Assembly (NCBI GenBank): GCA_942492225.1
Contig: CALODS010000070.1
Location: forward strand, 62,001 to 126,000
Source of the DNA: JAFGTX01 sp942492225
GTDB taxonomy: Bacteria; Bacillota; Clostridia; Peptostreptococcales; Acidaminobacteraceae
DNA: 64,000 bases
Reading direction: 5' to 3'
Numbering within the stretch: position 1 is the stretch's first letter; each line of letters opens with the position of its first letter. Below, one piece after another: positions 1 to 9,254 of the stretch. The notes beneath the pieces are model-generated. The model saw only the letters and a program-made list of their open reading frames with translations. It was not told where the DNA came from and made no database searches. A program made the translations under genes and the position numbers.

Positions 1-861
1 GGTGTATTTAATGCAGGAACTGCACAACGTTATATTAATATGGAAGGCTACATGGTTGGTAAAAAAGTGCTTATTTTAGGTTCGGGTGATATCGGCCTTA
101 TCATGGCAAGAAGAATGTCACTAGAAGGAGCTGAAGTATTGGCAGTTGCTGAACTTATGCCATTTTCAGGTGGTTTAACAAGAAATATTGTTCAATGTTT
201 AGATGATTATGATATACCATTATTGCTAAGCCATACCATCACTAAAATTGAAGGTCAAAATAGAGTTGAGTCTGTTACGGTGCAAAAGGTTGATGAAAAA
301 CTAAGACCAATTCCAGGTACAGAAACAGTTTATGAGTGCGATACATTATTGTTATCAGTTGGACTTATTCCTGAAAATGAATTGTCGAGATCTGCAGGTG
401 TGCGCATTGATAATGTAACAAAAGGTCCAATCGTCAATGAATCTATGGAGACATCCGTTGAAGGGATATTTGCTTGTGGCAACGTTGTACATGTTCATGA
501 CTTGGTAGACTTTGTTACGGAAGAAAGTCGTCGTGCAGGAATAGCTGCTGCAAAATATGTCAAGAAAGAAATTGTTGCAACTGAAGAAGCAATTGCAACA
601 AAAGCAGAAGAAGGTATCAGCTATATTGTGCCACAACAAGTAAGACTGGAGAATGTTGGTGATAAGCTACCACTTCTCATGCGAGTTAGAGATGTATTTC
701 ATAAAGTATCATTATCAGTAAAGATTGATGGTGTTGAAGTTAAGAAAATAAAAAAGAATCATTTAGCACCGGGTGAGATGGAAAGAATTGATTTGCCAAA
801 AGAGCTTATTGAAGCAAGTGGTGGCAAGTGTATTACAGTTGAAGTGGTTAAGGAGGCATAA
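1..861 (+). CDS. NAD(P)/FAD-dependent oxidoreductase, C-terminal part
   Basis: The reading frame is open from base 1, so the N-terminus lies outside the window; 286 residues are visible. A second dinucleotide-binding motif (GSGDIGLIMARR) appears near visible residue 26, and the closing FAD-binding motif (GIFACGNV) near residue 155, as in pyridine nucleotide-disulfide-type flavoproteins. The next gene, one base downstream, is a DUF1667 protein. That pair is usual in clostridial operons with a GlpA-like dehydrogenase, so a role in glycerol-3-phosphate or related substrate oxidation is inferred from context. The substrate cannot be read from the sequence. The family call is secure; the pathway is not. 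Confidence 0.85.
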   Translation, partial: GVFNAGTAQRYINMEGYMVGKKVLILGSGDIGLIMARRMSLEGAEVLAVAELMPFSGGLTRNIVQCLDDYDIPLLLSHTITKIEGQNRVESVTVQKVDEKLRPIPGTETVYECDTLLLSVGLIPENELSRSAGVRIDNVTKGPIVNESMETSVEGIFACGNVVHVHDLVDFVTEESRRAGIAAAKYVKKEIVATEEAIATKAEEGISYIVPQQVRLENVGDKLPLLMRVRDVFHKVSLSVKIDGVEVKKIKKNHLAPGEMERIDLPKELIEASGGKCITVEVVKEA

Positions 862-862
862 C

Positions 863-1237
863 ATGAAGGTGGCAAAAGATTTAGTATGTATAGTTTGTCC
901 AGTTGGTTGTCGATTAACCATCGAACAAGACGAAACAGCGGAACAAGGGTATAAAATAACAGGCAATCAATGTAAAAGAGGTGTTGCTTATGCAATTGAG
1001 GAAATGACGCATCCAACAAGAATGGTTCCAACAACAGTAAAAATTGAAGGGGCATTTCTTAATAGATTACCTGTAAGAACAGATAAACCGATTGATAAGA
1101 AGTTGATTTTTAAAGCAATGGAAGTTATAAATTCATTTTCAATAGAAGCACCTGTAAAAATGGGTGATGTACTAATAAAAAACATTTTGGGAACGGATGT
1201 TAATATCATCGCAACGCGAAGTATGAATAAAGGTTAG
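863..1237 (+). CDS. DUF1667 domain protein
   Basis: A 124-residue protein that starts at the ATG following the ribosome site AGGAGG inside the end of the previous gene. The N-terminus has a cysteine cluster (CIVCPVGCRLTI, then GNQCKRG) that could hold an iron-sulfur cluster. DUF1667 proteins commonly follow FAD oxidoreductase genes in clostridial glycerol operons and are thought to be electron-transfer partners; no reaction is established. The two genes are one base apart and must be cotranscribed. An upstream in-frame ATG at 773 would overlap the flavoprotein heavily and lacks a ribosome site, so it was not used. Confidence 0.8.
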   Translation: MKVAKDLVCIVCPVGCRLTIEQDETAEQGYKITGNQCKRGVAYAIEEMTHPTRMVPTTVKIEGAFLNRLPVRTDKPIDKKLIFKAMEVINSFSIEAPVKMGDVLIKNILGTDVNIIATRSMNKG

Positions 1238-1269
1238 AGAGATGTAAGAAACACAGGTGGGGGTGAATC

Positions 1270-2607
1270 ATGAACATTTCGAGGTTACCGATAAATACAA
1301 TTGAGGAAAAGGATTTTGTTGCAGCAAATTATTCTTCAATATTCGATGCAGTTGATCAAGGCGTTTGTATTATGGATGCGAAAGGATTAGAAGTTTATAC
1401 CAATCAACGATATAAATCATTTTTTAGTTTCGGAAGAAACCGTTCGGATGAACTACTTAGTCAATGTTATAAAAAGAAAACGGCAATGAGTGGGAATGTT
1501 CGTCATGGTGACAAGTTATTTAAAGTAGAAGCAAATCCTATTTTTGAAAACAAACTCTTTAAAGGCATTATTGGCATATATCAATTAGAAGAAGAAGGAT
1601 TACAAGATATTTCAGATAGGGAACCAAAAGATCAAATAAAAAATCCCTTCGAGTCAATTATTGGTGAAAATCAAGAGTTTGTAAAAGAATTATTAAAAGC
1701 CGAAAAGGGCGCAAAACGTGATATCACAATATTAATTCGAGGAGAAAGTGGTACGGGTAAAGAAATGATCGCTAAGGAAATTCACGGTTCGAGTAGACGG
1801 GCAGTGGGTCCTTTTGTAGCGGTTAACTGTGCTGCAATTCCAGAAAACTTGATTGAGTCTGAATTATTTGGACATGAAAAAGGTGCTTTTACAGGAGCCC
1901 ATCAGCAGAAAATAGGAAAATTTGAATATGCTCATAACGGGACGTTATTCTTAGATGAAATTGGTGATTTACCAATGCAATTACAAGTGAAGCTTTTGAG
2001 AGTATTACAAGAAAGAGAATTGCATCGGGTGGGCGGTGTAGAAACCGTACCGATTAACGTAAGAATTGTTGCAGCAACCCATAAGAATTTAGAAGAAATG
2101 ATAGAGCAAGGAACATTTAGAGAGGATCTATACTATCGCTTAAACGTCATTCAAATTACCCTACCACCCCTAAGAGATCGTTTAAGTGATATCCCTTTGC
2201 TCGTAGACCATTTCGCAAAAAAAATTGCCCAAAGACATGATATGGTTTTGTCCAAAGTATCTGATGAAGCAATAACGTGTCTGTCTAAGCATCAATGGAA
2301 AGGAAATATTAGAGAACTTAAAAATGTATTAGAACAAAGCATTGTTTTAATGGAAGAAGATGTTCTCACCATTGATGATTTACCAAAAGATATTTCTAAA
2401 CGGTATTATTCCCAATCGAGCTATCACTCTAGTGGTCTTATTAATATTAATTACTCTGAGGGCTTGGCAACGATGGAAGATTACGAGAAAGAAATTATCA
2501 AACATGCTATGTTACTATATGGAAGTTTTAATAAAGCTGGAAAAAAACTTGGATTAACCCACAAAACCATAGCAGCCAAAGCTAGAAAATACCAACTTAT
2601 TGAATAA
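1270..2607 (+). CDS. Sigma-54-dependent transcriptional activator with PAS domain
   Basis: A 445-residue enhancer-binding protein. Residues about 20-110 form a PAS-like sensor region. Residues about 128-365 are the AAA+ domain, with Walker A GESGTGKE near residue 158 and the sigma-54 contact loop GAFTGA at 205-210. The C-terminus (about 400-443) is a Fis-type helix-turn-helix. The start follows a GGTGGGGG ribosome site. It lies 32 bases after the oxidoreductase operon and probably activates it or a neighbouring sigma-54 promoter outside the window; the target is inferred from position. There is no receiver domain, so it likely senses a ligand or redox state through PAS. Confidence 0.9.
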   Translation: MNISRLPINTIEEKDFVAANYSSIFDAVDQGVCIMDAKGLEVYTNQRYKSFFSFGRNRSDELLSQCYKKKTAMSGNVRHGDKLFKVEANPIFENKLFKGIIGIYQLEEEGLQDISDREPKDQIKNPFESIIGENQEFVKELLKAEKGAKRDITILIRGESGTGKEMIAKEIHGSSRRAVGPFVAVNCAAIPENLIESELFGHEKGAFTGAHQQKIGKFEYAHNGTLFLDEIGDLPMQLQVKLLRVLQERELHRVGGVETVPINVRIVAATHKNLEEMIEQGTFREDLYYRLNVIQITLPPLRDRLSDIPLLVDHFAKKIAQRHDMVLSKVSDEAITCLSKHQWKGNIRELKNVLEQSIVLMEEDVLTIDDLPKDISKRYYSQSSYHSSGLININYSEGLATMEDYEKEIIKHAMLLYGSFNKAGKKLGLTHKTIAAKARKYQLIE

Positions 2608-2620
2608 ATTCCTTTATAAG

Positions 2621-2666
2621 AAAAAGGCTATGTAGGCGACAAATGAGCGACCTGCATAGCTTTTTT
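2621..2666 (+). terminator. Intrinsic terminator after the sigma-54 activator
   Basis: A 10-bp stem (GGCTATGTAGG / CCTGCATAGC, one G-T pair) is followed by TTTTTT. It ends the first operon and lies between that operon and the convergent binding-protein gene. Confidence 0.8.
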
Positions 2667-2692
2667 CAATACATATTATAAGTCGTTACTCA

Positions 2693-3640
2693 TTACTCAT
2701 TAATCATAAATTGTGTTGTTGAAAGATCATCAAGATTATATATTGATTCAGTAAGTCCTTTTTCAGTCATCCATTTTAACGTGGCATCAAAATCACTAGA
2801 GGATGGCATCGTTATATAACTTATTGTTGGCATGTCAAATTTATCTTTTAGTACAGGTGGGAAGCTCAATTTATCAACTAATACATCAAAATATGACGCT
2901 ATAGGTTCATTGTTAATATAGTCTACAGATTGATTATAGGCACTATAAAATTTAGTGATTGACTCACTTTTAGAGTCAATTGCAGAGGCATTAAAAACAA
3001 AAACACCTGGATTCATCTTTAGATCTTCCGTATCTTTTAAGATGACTCCCCCTTCTAGTACTGCAGCTGAAGCCAAGGGTTCAGGTAATGTTGCTAAATC
3101 TAAATCCGCCGTCTTAAGCATTTCTAATCTAAGTGGTATTTTAGGAATGGCAATCTTTTCAGCGGTTGTTATCTGGTATGCATCTAATATATAATCAGTA
3201 GCAAATTCAATAACCGTATTTGTTGAGAGACCAATGCTTTCATTTGTAAGCATTTCAATCGATAGATCCTTATTTTGAGGACTTGTAACCAATCGATAGT
3301 TGCCGTATGTTCCTGATGTAATTTTGATGTCAAAATTATTGTCGTTGAAGAAAACAACGGAGAGCATATCCGTCATAACACCATCAAGATTACCCGTTTG
3401 CAAAGCGGTATCTCTATCAATTGCACTTCTAAAAACCTCAATATTAACATCTAAACCAAGTGTTTGAAAATAGCCATTTTCCTTTGCTAAAATAAAAGGA
3501 ACAGCACCAACATCAGGCATAACGCCAATTGTAATGGGCAATAAAGTGTCTGATGATTTATCTTCGTTTGTCGTTTCCATTTGTGTGCATCCTGCCAATA
3601 TGCAAGCAAATGCAATCAATAGTGTGATTAGTTTTTTCAT
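2693..3640 (-). CDS. ABC transporter substrate-binding lipoprotein (NMT1/SsuA-like)
   Basis: A 315-residue protein with a lipoprotein signal: basic start, hydrophobic stretch and lipobox LAGC with the acylated Cys at residue 18. The body resembles the NMT1/THI5 and SsuA/TauA family of periplasmic binding proteins (PITIGVMPDVGAVPFILAKE near the mature N-terminus). It is divergent from the ubiD-like operon, which encodes the matching ATPase and permease at 7.1-8.6 kb without a binding protein of their own, so these three parts probably form one importer. The ligand is unknown; the quinone-type neighbours suggest an aromatic or isoprenoid precursor, but this is inference. Thiamine-precursor or sulfonate uptake are alternatives. 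Confidence 0.8.
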   Translation of the reverse strand: MKKLITLLIAFACILAGCTQMETTNEDKSSDTLLPITIGVMPDVGAVPFILAKENGYFQTLGLDVNIEVFRSAIDRDTALQTGNLDGVMTDMLSVVFFNDNNFDIKITSGTYGNYRLVTSPQNKDLSIEMLTNESIGLSTNTVIEFATDYILDAYQITTAEKIAIPKIPLRLEMLKTADLDLATLPEPLASAAVLEGGVILKDTEDLKMNPGVFVFNASAIDSKSESITKFYSAYNQSVDYINNEPIASYFDVLVDKLSFPPVLKDKFDMPTISYITMPSSSDFDATLKWMTEKGLTESIYNLDDLSTTQFMINE

Positions 3641-3769
3641 TATGATACTCCTTTAATAATTGATAGCTAACTTTGTAGATATTTTAACATAAAAACCTTA
3701 GAATTACGATTTATAGCAATTTTTGTTCCTTTTGTATATTTAGTACATTAAGTAAGATGCCTGAGGTCA

Positions 3770-3797
3770 TTGACACGTGACTGTTAGATGTTACAAT
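3770..3797 (+). promoter_or_regulatory. Probable sigma-A promoter of the ubiD operon
   Basis: TTGACA at 3770-3775 and TACAAT at 3792-3797 are separated by 16 bp, 26 bp before the ubiD start codon. The match to consensus is 11 of 12. Confidence 0.65.
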
Positions 3798-3822
3798 TTT
3801 AACAAAGGAAGGCGTGAGATAG

Positions 3823-5646
3823 ATGACATATAAAGATTTACCCCAATATATAGATGCATTAGACAAAAAAGGTCTAATAAAAACAATAAATGTTGAAGTT
3901 GACAGTATATTAGAAATTACTGAAATTGCTGATAGAATCTCAAAAACTTATGGTCCGGGACTACTATTCAACAATGTGAAAGGGTCAGCCTATCCATTAG
4001 CGATTAATATAATGGGTACCTATGAACGATTGCAAATGGGATTTGGTGTAGAGAGCCTTGATGAAGTGGCAGATGAGATAGAAAACTTTATGGATTTAAG
4101 CCGTTATGCAACATGGGTAAAGAAGTTTAAGGCAATTCCTAAGCTTGCTCCGCTTGCATTTGTTTTTCCTCGTAAAGTCAAAAGAGCACCGTGCCAGGAA
4201 GTGATTGAAGAAGCAAATTTGGATACGCTTCCAATCCTTAAATGTTGGCCTGAAGATGGAGGACGTTATATCACTTTGCCTCTTGTATTTACAAAAGATC
4301 CTGATAATGGACAGCAAAATGTTGGTATGTATAGATTACAAGTATACGATTATAAGACAACAGGAATGCATTGGCATCTACATAAAGATGGTAGAGAAAT
4401 TTATGAAAAATATAGAAAGCTGGGTAAACGAATGCCTGTATCGGTTGCTATTGGATGTGACCCAGCAACCATTTACGCGGCCACAGCCCCAATGCCAAAG
4501 ATGATTGATGAAATGATATTTGCAGGATATTTAAAAAAACGGCCTATAGAACTGGTAAAATGTGTGACCAATGAAATTTACGTGCCAGCTCACGCAGAAT
4601 TTATTTTGTAAGGCTATGTAGATTTAGATGAGCTAAGGCTTGAAGGTCCTTTTGGTGATCATACAGGTTATTACTCATTAGCAGATATGTACCCTGTGTT
4701 TCACATAGAGAAAATTACGCGTAAAAAGAACCCAATTTATCCGACGACGATTGTAGGAAAACCACCAATGGAGGACTGTTATTTAGGTAAAGCAACAGAA
4801 AGAATATTTTTGCCACTCATGAAAATACAATGTCCCGAGGTCGTAGATATGAATTTTCCACTAGAAGGCGTATTTCATAATTGTGTGATTGTTTCTATGA
4901 AAAAAGGATTCCCAAAACACGGCAACAAAACTTTATATGCCTTGTGGGGTTTAGGGCAAATGATGTACACAAAAATGATCATCCTTGTGGATGAATCAGT
5001 AGATGTTCATAATTATAAAGAAGTTATACATGCAATTGATGCCCATGTATACTTGAAAGAGCACTTGCTAGTTACAGAAGGACCACTAGATGCGCTTGAT
5101 CATGCTTCTAATAAAGCTTTCCAAGGATATCGATTAGGGGTAGATGCGACATCTAAATGGGCATCAGAATCACCAGCAAAAGAGAGGGTTGAAACTTTTT
5201 CAACAGAATTGATAAGACCACAAACGCTTGAAAGCTTTATCAAAGAAACGGAAGGCGTCGTTGATATACATTTTCCAGACAAAGAATTGATTCATAAACT
5301 AGCGATTGTTCTAGTTGATAAAAAAAATGGAGTAAAGGGAAAAACAATCTTGGAAACAATGATTACTTCTAAGCTGTTCGAAGGAACTAAATTAGTGGTT
5401 GTCGTTGATAAAAATATTCGCCCTGATGATTTCTCAACAATAGCATGGAAAGTTTTTAATAATATTGATGCTAATAGAGATATTATTATTTCTAAAGTAG
5501 GTCATTCTCCGCTTCTTATTGGCATTGATGCAACGAAAAAAGGCCCTGAAGATGGTTTAATGCGCCCTTGGCCAAATGATATTGTAATGACTGATGAGAT
5601 AAAGGCACGTGTAGATGAAAGGTGGGAATCGTATGGTATTGACTAA
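3823..5646 (+). pseudogene. ubiD: UbiD-family decarboxylase interrupted by an in-frame TAA
   Basis: Read through, this is a 607-codon UbiD-family prenyl-FMN decarboxylase, similar in length to the long UbiD proteins of futalosine-pathway bacteria such as Helicobacter. A TAA at 4609-4611 cuts it into a 262-residue N-terminal piece and a C-terminal piece that continues in the same frame (GYVDLDELRLEGPFGDHTGY) to 5646. The stop replaces the second Glu of the family motif VPAxAExxxEG, consistent with one GAA to TAA change. Nothing else is damaged, so the lesion is very recent or a sequence error. The neighbours ubiA and ubiX fit a role in (demethyl)menaquinone synthesis. No good ribosome site precedes the next internal ATG (4687), so the C-terminal part is probably not made separately. 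Confidence 0.85.
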
Positions 5647-6490
5647 ACTTAGGTCTTATGGCGAACTTGTCATGTTTTCTCATACCTTGTTTTCATTACC
5701 CTTTGCCCTAATAGCTCTTTTTTTAGCCGCTGATGGGTTACCTAGTGTGTCTATTATCTTTTGGAGCATGGTCGCATTATTTGCAGGAAGAAATGGGGCA
5801 AATGCTCTTAATCGTTGGGTGGATAGAGAGATAGATGCAAAAAACCCAAGAACTGCCCATAGACACTTACCAAAGGGGACGATCAAAGAAGTTGAAGTCC
5901 TAATATTAACAGGACTGTGTTACATTTTATTTGTTTACGCAGCTTATAGAATCAATCCAATATGTTTCTATTTATCACCTGTAGCCCTTGGTCTGTTTAC
6001 CCTTTACTCATATACAAAAAGGTTTACATGGACCTGTCATATTATATTGGGTATAACTTGTGCAGGTGCCCCCGTTGGCGCATGGCTAGCGGTTAGGGGT
6101 CGTATTGATATTGTACCTTTAATGATTGGTGCAGTTGTTGCGCTATGGGTTTCAGGATTTGACATAATATATGGCACACAGGATATTACTTTTGATCGAT
6201 TAAATAATCTGTTTTCGATACCAGCAAGATTTGGACTGAGAGAAGCTTTATGGATTGCAAGAGCTTTTCACTTTATCATGTGGGTGATTTTGTTGATATT
6301 GCCACTTTTTACAACTTTAAATATTGTCTTTTGGTGTGGTGTCCTATTGAGCGGGGTATTATTGATGACAGAGCATTATATTGTTGACCCAAATCATAAA
6401 GATAAAATGAATATTGCATCATATCACTTGAATCAAGTTATTTCAGTATTACTGCTACTCGTGACAGTAATTGATATATTTTATATATAG
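5633..6490 (+). CDS. UbiA-family prenyltransferase (MqnP-like)
   Basis: A 285-residue, multi-pass membrane protein. Both Asp-rich motifs of the UbiA family are present: NRWVDREIDAKNPRTAHR near residue 65, and DIIYGTQDITFDR near residue 175, which bind the Mg-diphosphate of the prenyl donor. It attaches a polyprenyl chain to an aromatic ring. Together with UbiD and UbiX homologues it matches the late steps of the futalosine menaquinone route (MqnP, MqnL, MqnM in that nomenclature), which is inference from context. The start at 5633 was preferred over 5615 because AAAGGTGGG lies at the right distance; the gene overlaps ubiD by 14 bases, showing tight coupling. Confidence 0.88.
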   Translation: MVLTKLRSYGELVMFSHTLFSLPFALIALFLAADGLPSVSIIFWSMVALFAGRNGANALNRWVDREIDAKNPRTAHRHLPKGTIKEVEVLILTGLCYILFVYAAYRINPICFYLSPVALGLFTLYSYTKRFTWTCHIILGITCAGAPVGAWLAVRGRIDIVPLMIGAVVALWVSGFDIIYGTQDITFDRLNNLFSIPARFGLREALWIARAFHFIMWVILLILPLFTTLNIVFWCGVLLSGVLLMTEHYIVDPNHKDKMNIASYHLNQVISVLLLLVTVIDIFYI

Positions 6491-6499
6491 GAGGCATCA

Positions 6500-7075
6500 G
6501 TGAAAACATTTATAGTCGGTGTAACAGGCGCCAGTGGAAGTATTTATGCAGTACGCCTTATAGAAACTTTATTAAAATTAGGGCACAAAGTTCATCTAAT
6601 CGTCACGACAAACGGTCAAAAGGTACTGGCTTATGAATTAGAAAACACTTTTGAATCCATCATCGATGGATTTATGTCCTTACAAGGTATACTTATTCTT
6701 AGTGAAAATGAAGATATGTTTTCGAAAGTAGCAAGTGGCTCTTACAAAACCGATGGCATGATTGTAGTCCCTTGTTCGATGGGAACCTTGGGAAAAATTA
6801 GTGGTGGAATTACAGATACACTGCTCGTTAGAGCTGCTGATGTCATGCTAAAAGAAAGACGTCAACTTATTCTTGTAACAAGAGAGTCTCCACTGAACAG
6901 TATTCATCTTGAAAATATGTTAAAGCTTAATAAAGCAGGTGCAGATATTTGTCCACCTGTACCAGCATTTTATGACAAACCAAAAACGATAGATGATATT
7001 GTTAATTTTTCTGTGGGACGATTATTGAGCCGTCTGGGTGTAGAAAATGATCTTTATACGCCTTGGGAATCATAA
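6500..7075 (+). CDS. ubiX: UbiX-family flavin prenyltransferase
   Basis: A 191-residue protein with the UbiX start pattern VGVTGASGSIYAVRLIE and the later motif PCSMGTLGKISGGITDTLLVRAAD. UbiX makes the prenylated FMN cofactor needed by UbiD enzymes, so its place two genes after ubiD is functionally sensible. Translation starts at GTG 6500 behind GGAGGC. It is cotranscribed with ubiA (9-base gap). If ubiD is really broken, UbiX would have no local client, unless another UbiD exists elsewhere in the genome. Confidence 0.93.
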   Translation: MKTFIVGVTGASGSIYAVRLIETLLKLGHKVHLIVTTNGQKVLAYELENTFESIIDGFMSLQGILILSENEDMFSKVASGSYKTDGMIVVPCSMGTLGKISGGITDTLLVRAADVMLKERRQLILVTRESPLNSIHLENMLKLNKAGADICPPVPAFYDKPKTIDDIVNFSVGRLLSRLGVENDLYTPWES

Positions 7076-7130
7076 AAAGGTGAAATTGTAATTTAACGAT
7101 AGAATAGACACTAATTAAGGGGCAAAATAA

Positions 7131-7871
7131 ATGATAGATATTTCTTCGGCAACCTTAGGATATGGGGATAATAACGTTATAGATAAATTATCTCTAACGT
7201 TTGAAAAAAATAAAAGGTATGCAATTATTGGACCATCAGGTTGTGGAAAAACCACATTGCTTTATGGGATTGCCGGTATTGTCAACCCAGTCGATGGTCA
7301 GATAACAATTATGGGCGAAATAATAAAACAATCAAGACAAGAAACCAGTATGATTCTTCAATCATATGGATTGTTTCCATGGAAAACAGTTTGGCAAAAT
7401 ATCATGTTACCACTGATTATTAGGAAGGATTTGTCAGAAACAAAGAGATTTGAAGGTGAACGGTTACTTCGAACGTTGGGGTTGTGGGAGAAACGAATGG
7501 CTTATCCAAGTGAGTTAAGTGGTGGGCAAAAACAGCGTGTTGCAATAGCAAGGTCTTGGATAACCGGCCCTGATTTATTACTGATGGATGAACCGTTTTC
7601 ATCCCTGGATGCAATGACAAGAGAAGGGTTACAAGAAACTCTTTTAAGACTACAACAGGAATCTAATATGACATTGATTATGGTCACTCATAGTATTGAA
7701 GAGGCAGTTTATATGGCACAAAAAATCATCGTCATGTCTCACTGTGGAAGCATTGCATCAATTATAGACAATAGTCACCAAGGTGCCATTAATTTTAGAG
7801 AAAGTACTCATTTTTATGAACTGTGTATAATGCTACGATCGTTGTTAAAAGGAGCTCATGATGAAACATAA
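7131..7871 (+). CDS. ABC transporter ATPase (SsuB/TauB-like)
   Basis: A 246-residue ATP-binding subunit. Walker A is GPSGCGKT (near residue 36), the Q-loop lies in LQSYGLFPWKTV, the signature is LSGGQKQR, Walker B is LLLMDEP, and the switch His is in VTHS. The sequence type is that of nitrate/sulfonate/taurine and NMT1-associated importers. It overlaps the permease gene by 14 bases. The binding protein is most likely the divergent lipoprotein at 2.7-3.6 kb. The 55-base gap after ubiX shows no terminator, so it is probably in the same transcript. Confidence 0.92.
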   Translation: MIDISSATLGYGDNNVIDKLSLTFEKNKRYAIIGPSGCGKTTLLYGIAGIVNPVDGQITIMGEIIKQSRQETSMILQSYGLFPWKTVWQNIMLPLIIRKDLSETKRFEGERLLRTLGLWEKRMAYPSELSGGQKQRVAIARSWITGPDLLLMDEPFSSLDAMTREGLQETLLRLQQESNMTLIMVTHSIEEAVYMAQKIIVMSHCGSIASIIDNSHQGAINFRESTHFYELCIMLRSLLKGAHDET

Positions 7872-8607
7872 GTCAATTTATGCCTTTATTATTATTCTGT
7901 CCCTTTGGACAGTATTACATATCGGGGTCAATAGTACAATTATTCCTTCACCGGTTGAAACAGGATTAAGAATAATCACCTTATTGGTACCTGTTTTGCT
8001 GCCACATTTATTGGCGAGTTTTGTACGTGTACTTATAGCTGTTTTATCTACTGTTGCAATTGGTATACCAATAGGTATATTTTTAGGAAGACATCAAAAA
8101 ATTGACAAAGTAATCACACCTGTTATTTATAGTCTATACCCAGTACCTAAAATTGCTTTTTTGCCAGTGCTTATGGTTTTTTTTGGTATAGGTAATACGT
8201 CGAAAGTTTTATTACTATGTCTTGTGATTATATTTCAATTAATTATAAGTGCGCGCGACAGTGTACGTAATATTGAAAAAGAACTTTATTATTCAATAGA
8301 ATCCCTTGGCGCTTCAACGGTACAAGTGTATAAGCACATGATTATTCCAGCTATTTTACCAAACTTATTGACGGGTTTAAAGATTAGCGCTGGAACCAGT
8401 TTATCTGTGTTGTTTTTCGCAGAAAATTTTGCAACAACAAAAGGACTAGGTTTTTTTATTATGGACAGTTGGATGAAATTAGCTTATGTTGATATGTTTT
8501 CGGGAATTGTAATGATGAGTCTCCTTGGTATTGGTTTATTTAAGATGATAGAACGTTTAGAAAAACGCTTCTGTTCATGGATATTCATTGCATCAAAGGG
8601 TATATAG
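7858..8607 (+). CDS. ABC transporter permease (SsuC/TauC-like)
   Basis: A 249-residue inner-membrane protein with about six hydrophobic segments and the EAA-type coupling loop typical of importers (ESLGASTVQVYKHMIIPAILPNLLTGLKI). It overlaps the ATPase gene and follows AAAGGAGC. It forms the channel of the importer with the preceding ATPase. Two adjacent ATGs (7858, 7861) are possible starts. Confidence 0.9.
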   Translation: MMKHKSIYAFIIILSLWTVLHIGVNSTIIPSPVETGLRIITLLVPVLLPHLLASFVRVLIAVLSTVAIGIPIGIFLGRHQKIDKVITPVIYSLYPVPKIAFLPVLMVFFGIGNTSKVLLLCLVIIFQLIISARDSVRNIEKELYYSIESLGASTVQVYKHMIIPAILPNLLTGLKISAGTSLSVLFFAENFATTKGLGFFIMDSWMKLAYVDMFSGIVMMSLLGIGLFKMIERLEKRFCSWIFIASKGI

Positions 8608-8637
8608 AAAAAAATGTGAAAAAGAGGAGGTATGACG

Positions 8638-9159
8638 ATGAAAACGAATAAAATTTTAGTACTTGTACATGACTTGGCAGAAGATTTAGAACTTTGGTAT
8701 CCAATTTATAGGGTTAGAGAAGAAGGGTATCTTGTGCATATGGCATCAGAGCAAAGAGGAATGCTGTTTAAAGGAAAGTATGGTGTCCCTTATAGTTCAG
8801 ATATTTCTTGGGATGATGTAGAAGCGTCCGATTATGATGGGCTGCTTATTCCAGGCGGTTGGGCACCAGATAAAATGAGACGATTTGAAAAAGTAAAACA
8901 ATTGGTCAGAGATTTTGATGCAGCAGGGAAACCAATAGGTCAAATTTGTCATGCTGGATGGGTAACGGTTTCAGCAGGTATTATGAATGGGGTTAAAGTG
9001 ACATCAACGATTGGTATCATGGACGACATGGTAAATGCAGGGGCTATATGGATTAATGAACCTGTGGTTGTCGATGATAATATTGTATCTAGTAGAAAGC
9101 CAGAAGACCTGACTCAGTACATGGTTGCTTTTGTGAATTTACTTGAACAACAAAAATAA
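8638..9159 (+). CDS. DJ-1/PfpI family protein
   Basis: A 173-residue protein of the DJ-1/PfpI superfamily. The nucleophile elbow is seen in IGQICHAGWV, with the reactive Cys near residue 101, and the family Glu and PGG segment (LLIPGGWAP) precede it. Members include deglycases, proteases, chaperones and amidases, so the reaction cannot be fixed. ATG 8638 was chosen over 8632 because AGAGGAGG lies 7 bases before it but only 1 base before the earlier codon. It closes the quinone/transport cluster 30 bases after the permease; its link to that pathway is unknown. Confidence 0.85.
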   Translation: MKTNKILVLVHDLAEDLELWYPIYRVREEGYLVHMASEQRGMLFKGKYGVPYSSDISWDDVEASDYDGLLIPGGWAPDKMRRFEKVKQLVRDFDAAGKPIGQICHAGWVTVSAGIMNGVKVTSTIGIMDDMVNAGAIWINEPVVVDDNIVSSRKPEDLTQYMVAFVNLLEQQK

Positions 9160-9254
9160 TTGCTTTTTTTTGGATAGAACCTTTTCTTATTAACAGGAAA
9201 CATGTATAATAGTCAGGATGACTATTTAGTTTTATAAGGAAGGAACACAAAAAC

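Noticed and set aside
4609..4611. Recoding of the ubiD stop as an unusual amino acid
   Set aside because: The codon is TAA, which is used as an ordinary stop for many genes here; neither selenocysteine nor pyrrolysine uses it, and no recoding structure is evident.
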